This document shows, piece by piece, positions 60,687 through 64,000 of a stretch of 64,000 bases of DNA (the stretch's first letter is position 1; the number at the start of each line of letters is the position of its first letter). Made by a program: the position numbers and the translations under genes. The notes beneath the pieces are model-generated. The model was not told the DNA's origin. It did no database searches and saw nothing but the letters and a program-made list of their open reading frames with translations. The stretch is from Micropterus salmoides (lineage: Eukaryota > Chordata > Actinopteri > Centrarchiformes > Centrarchidae): NCBI RefSeq assembly GCF_014851395.1, contig NW_024040817.1, positions 27,025,140 to 27,089,139 of the forward strand, given 5' to 3'.

Positions 60687-61510
60687 TTAGGGCTGTAACT
60701 AATGATTATTTTATCATGGTTTTATTAATTAGGGCTGTCCCCGACTAAGGATTTACACAGTTGAATCAGAATCGTCATGACCCTTTTCTCTCTCGCCTGT
60801 CTTTCACCGGTCTTGTGCAGAGTTTTGCGTGCATTACTGCTGCCGTCAACTGCATGCACGTCACGGTTCCTCGCAGGTCTATTTCAAGTAGCCGGCTATT
60901 TAAAAACAATAATAATCTTTATGTGGTGATGAATTATCCGAAGGTCTCGCGAGGTGCGAACAACTCGGCACAACACCGTGAAGCTGAGGATCTGTCTCTT
61001 CAGCAAGTGTTCCTCCACTGCCACTGCGCACATACACGCTATGCTTACACATGCTCACTGACGACCCAGGGTTAGGGTTACAATTTTGGATTTATTCACG
61101 CTCTTTAAAAACATTTATTGAAAGTTTCATTCTTTTTACAAATTTATGTACAGCATTAAATGTTGAAATGTATATTGTAATAGGTTGTGTATTAAGTTAT
61201 TGGGAGAAAAGTGGTAATTCTATGTAAAATCAGACGTTGAGCACCCCCATATCGCCAAAATGGCATGATCCTTGTTTAGCTGCAAAGCTTAGACTGTGAG
61301 ATTGACAATCCAATCTGGCTCTGTCCATCGAAGCATCTTCGACTAATCGGGGTCAGCCCTACAATTAATTTACTGAATATTTTCTTGACTCATTGTTTGT
61401 ACTATATCATATCAGGAAATAGGGAAAATGCCCAAAACAATTTCTTAGAGTTGAAGACGATGTCTTTAGGTTTCCATTTTTGTTGTTTGTGTTCGGTCGG
61501 GAGATGCAGT
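60687..61510 (+). mobile_element. outer hAT-like repeat split by a nested element
   Basis: The left part (60687-60729) is TAGGGCTGTAACTAATGATT and onward. The right part (61362-61510) continues the same known repeat with CAGGAAATAGGGAAAATGCC, CAAAACAATTTCTTAGAGTT and GACGATGTCTTTAGG. The element at 60730-61361 sits between them, so the outer repeat is older. Confidence 0.7.
60730..61361 (+). mobile_element. inner hAT-like non-autonomous element (632 bp)
   Basis: The termini are TAGGGCTGTCCCCGACTAA and, on the other strand, TAGGGCTGACCCCGATTAGT. The flanking 8-mers TTATTAAT (60722-60729) and CAATTAAT (61362-61369) share six of eight bases. Its inverted relative is at 46013-46655. The plus frame at 60761-61075 lies inside and has no transposase domain. 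Confidence 0.75.
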
Positions 61511-61579
61511 TACTTTAACGGTAAGAAAATGTAAATTGGTTGATACATTAGAAGACGGGGACACAGCAAATATTTTACA

Positions 61580-62030
61580 AGCACGGGCCAGATAAAGCAA
61601 GGCCCCAGGTTTAGTATAAGTGTAAATAATATGTATTGTTAACCTATGAGAAGAGGTAAAGTCCGCTAGTTGCTAGGCTAATTTCTGCAGAATAAAATGC
61701 CATAGGCTTAAGCTAATAATGGTGACCAGCACTTTGTAGCAGTTTTAACTCAGGTTGGCTTGAGCTGAACTACACATGCAACAGTCTGGCTGAGAGGGAG
61801 TTTGGCCTTTTATGGAGGGGCGAGGCACGCCGCTGTAAAAGGAAAGGGTGCACTGGATTTACAACACAAAACAAAACGAGTGTCATTGCAAAACAGCGTG
61901 TGGCACAATAATCGTTTTATCTTGATTACCTTGTTTTTACAATCAAAATCAAAACCGCGATTAAAATTCGATTAATTGCACAGCCCTGTGTGTGTGTTGT
62001 TTACCAACTACTGGAAAAGTTGAGCGTTGT
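61580..62030 (-). repeat. hAT-like repeat related to 33.6-34.5 kb
   Basis: Words such as GAGTGTCATTGCAAAACAGC, ATAATCGTTTTATCTTGATT and TTAAGCTAATAATGGTGACC are reverse complements of 33.6-34.5 kb sequence. The right end ATTAATTGCACAGCCCTG is an hAT-type terminus. Confidence 0.55.
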
Positions 62031-62383
62031 AGGCACATTGCCTGCCCACATAGAGGGTGTACGCTACAATACATCGGCTCAAAACAGCTTCCCTGTATCA
62101 GTTGATCTGTATTTTTGACGGTACTGATTTCTAAATAGCCTTGTATACCATAATACTGCCTAAGCCTATATGTTACATTAAGGAAATGGCGCAAGAATAA
62201 TGTTGGTGGGCAACCATCAAAAAGGGTGGGGTGACAAAAATAAGACTTCAATTTTACTAGATTAACCTAACTTGGAAGAGACAACAGTATATCCGCAAGT
62301 AAAAATCAGCAGCAGAATAGGTGAAGCAGTGAACTCACAACAAGACCTGACACATTTCCATGCTGTCAGTCAATCAGTGCTAA
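62031..62383. other. no feature recognised
   Basis: Short unassigned stretch. Confidence 0.4.
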
Positions 62384-62495
62384 TCAACCCTTTGCTAAGC
62401 CACGCCCCGAACACACAGCTGGCCAATCACAGCACAGTATAGGACTCGCTATAACTGAGGTCCGACACTTTGATGTCTGCGCTCCATTGACTCGT

Positions 62496-62660
62496 ATGTC
62501 GTTTACTAGCTTTTTTTGCCATATTTTTCCAAGATACTGTTCCTGGGCCACTTGTAATAAATACAATCTCTAACCAGAGAGGTTGAAAGAAGAAGTACGA
62601 TTTATTCCCTTTTCAAAATCTAAAACAAATCCAGAAAAATGTCAGCTGTGAATTGTTCCA
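62496..62660 (+). pseudogene. THAP zinc-finger fragment
   Basis: From ATG at 62496 the frame reads MSFTSFFCHIFPRYCSWATC then NNKYNL, a stop, PERLKEEVRFIPFSKSKTNP, EKCQL, a stop, IV. The CSWATC Cys pair, the FIPF-type motif and the EKCQ-(W)-I context fit the first half of a THAP C2CH DNA-binding domain as found in transposases of this kind. Two in-frame stops (one where a Trp is expected) and loss of the second half, including the C-x2-H ligands, make it a pseudogene. Confidence 0.6.
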
Positions 62661-62668
62661 AATGTAAT

Positions 62669-62690
62669 GTTAGCTAACGCTAGCTAACTT
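62669..62690. repeat. GTTAGCTA palindrome inside the THAP relic
   Basis: GTTAGCTA and TAGCTAAC, 8-bp inverted arms with a 4-nt spacer, shortly after the THAP fragment. Confidence 0.5.
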
Positions 62691-63086
62691 ACTACTGAAT
62701 GTAACGTAATAAAGCCCTACTGTTCTGCTTTGTAATGATTGTAATAGTGAACAGAGACCTACCCAGCTGTACAGGAACAGTGTTGTCCTCTTTCTCAATA
62801 GTCAGGTGATATGGTATATATATATGGTGGTTCACTTCTACTTTGTGAGCTTTAGCTTCTATCATTATTTTTTTCATGTCAGTTTGACAGCCTGAATACA
62901 ACCTTCAAATGCACAATGCAACTGCAAAACTGTCTGCTTCTTTCTGAGCGTTTTTTTTTTACCAGAAATTAGACAATATTTCTCCAGGCAGTGCAGTAAT
63001 AAACAGTGGCAGTGCCGTGCTAAAAGTACGACAGTTTGTCAGACTTAGTAACAGTAACTAAGGAGGGCATGGCTAAGCAAAGGGTC

Positions 63087-64000
63087 AATTGTCCTGAGTT
63101 ATTGTACAAGGAGCTCATGTCTTCACCAGGCTGAGGACTGCACAGGGAGAAATGTACGCAGCCAATTCCCACTGAAGGGGATTCATACAATCTTTATTCC
63201 CATGCCAAAATGACTGACTGTTAAAGGTAGTCAGAGGTAGTAATATGGCAGGTTGACGGTTGATTGTTGAAGAGCGTTGACAGGTCATTTGATGTGGGCG
63301 CAGAAGAGAATAAGGGCTTTGCATGTATAGAGGAAAGCTTACCTAAGGCCCAGGGGAAAAGGAAATGAATAAATATAAGAGGAGAGATAGACATGGTGCA
63401 TTTCTAGTAAATCAAAAGGAAAGTTAAGTAAGAAGTAAAAAGATGGTGAGACCGGTGAAGCAGGAGCACAAAGAAGGCTCCAAAGCCCCCCTGCTTATAA
63501 CTGTATTCACCCGTGTAGTTCAACCAAGGTCGAATGCCATGCAGCTATTGAGTCAAAGGTATATGTAATAATTGCAACAAGAATTCACATCTTAACTCCT
63601 CCTCTGCTACATGAAAGAAGCACTCAAAAACAACACGCTTTCCAGAGCAAGAATTCTCCAGCGGCTCTGCAAACAGAAGATACTGGCTTCTTTTGACTAC
63701 ACTGCAGCTGAGGTTAGTCAGGGGTAGTTACATAAGGCTGAACGGAAAACATTACTTTGGAATGGAACAGCCTCAAACATTAAATACTTCAGAGATCATT
63801 CAGAGACTTCAGATTTCAAAGGGCTTTATATCAATGATGTACTTTCCTGAATCTGTACGGTTCCAAAAAAAATCTCCTGACAAAATGACACCGGTAGAAT
63901 GCATGTACTATGTGGTTGCCATATACGGTGCTGAGTTACTCACATTATGAGTTGCTGTGATAAAAGTCACGCAAAGTAGATCAACTTGAGATTTAAATTG
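63087..64000. other. no feature recognised
   Basis: End of the window. The plus frame at 63693-63950 (85 codons) starts in ordinary sequence and has no recognisable domain. Confidence 0.4.

Larger units (their letters stand above)
62386..63086 (+). mobile_element. THAP-type DNA transposon relic (about 700 bp)
   Basis: The left end is AACCCTTTGCTAAGCCACGC; the right end, on the other strand, is GACCCTTTGCTTAGCCATGC, each followed by CC. The roughly 22-bp inverted ends enclose a THAP-finger coding remnant near the left end. No target duplication is clear. It could be P-element-like or Kolobok-like; the sequence alone does not decide. Confidence 0.6.

Overview
The window looks like teleost (probably percomorph) nuclear DNA. 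It is AT-rich and gene-poor, and packed with fish-type mobile elements: a Tc1 element, hAT-like and Harbinger-like miniature elements, L2-type LINE pieces, a broken Ty3/gypsy retrotransposon, and long (GT)n and (AT)n tracts. There are no bacterial operons, CRISPR arrays, tRNAs or rRNAs that I can see.

The one cellular gene I can identify is ctdp1 (FCP1, the RNA polymerase II CTD phosphatase), on the minus strand. Its penultimate exon is at 56530-56735 and its last coding exon at 20323-20500. They are joined by a 36-kb GT-AG intron, and the reading frame closes exactly across the junction. The last exon encodes the acidic C-terminal helix that binds the RAP74 subunit of TFIIF. The 3'UTR runs left from the stop, with two AATAAA signals by 20124. 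Everything right of 56735 is probably the next upstream intron. No further exon was recognised to 64000, apart from a weak 18-nt micro-exon candidate.

Layout: 1-20 kb lies downstream of ctdp1. It holds a decayed gypsy element (about 3.15-5.26 kb), dispersed repeats, a weak unassigned exon candidate near 7.3 kb, and a nearly intact Tc1 transposon (15179-16783) whose transposase ends at an early stop. 20.1-56.7 kb is the ctdp1 3' end with its giant intron. The intron holds two Harbinger-like elements with 3-bp target duplications, hAT-like elements with 8-bp duplications, an L2 LINE fragment, a BED-finger transposase remnant and several inverted repeat pairs. 56.7-64 kb holds a large (AT)n tract, a fold-back repeat, a nested hAT-like insertion and a THAP-finger transposon relic.

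I found no convincing new biological system. The most informative points are the structure of the ctdp1 3' end, the microsatellites crowding its penultimate exon, and several mobile elements whose boundaries and target duplications can be read directly. Superfamily names for repeats rest on termini, duplications and remembered family resemblance, not on database searches.
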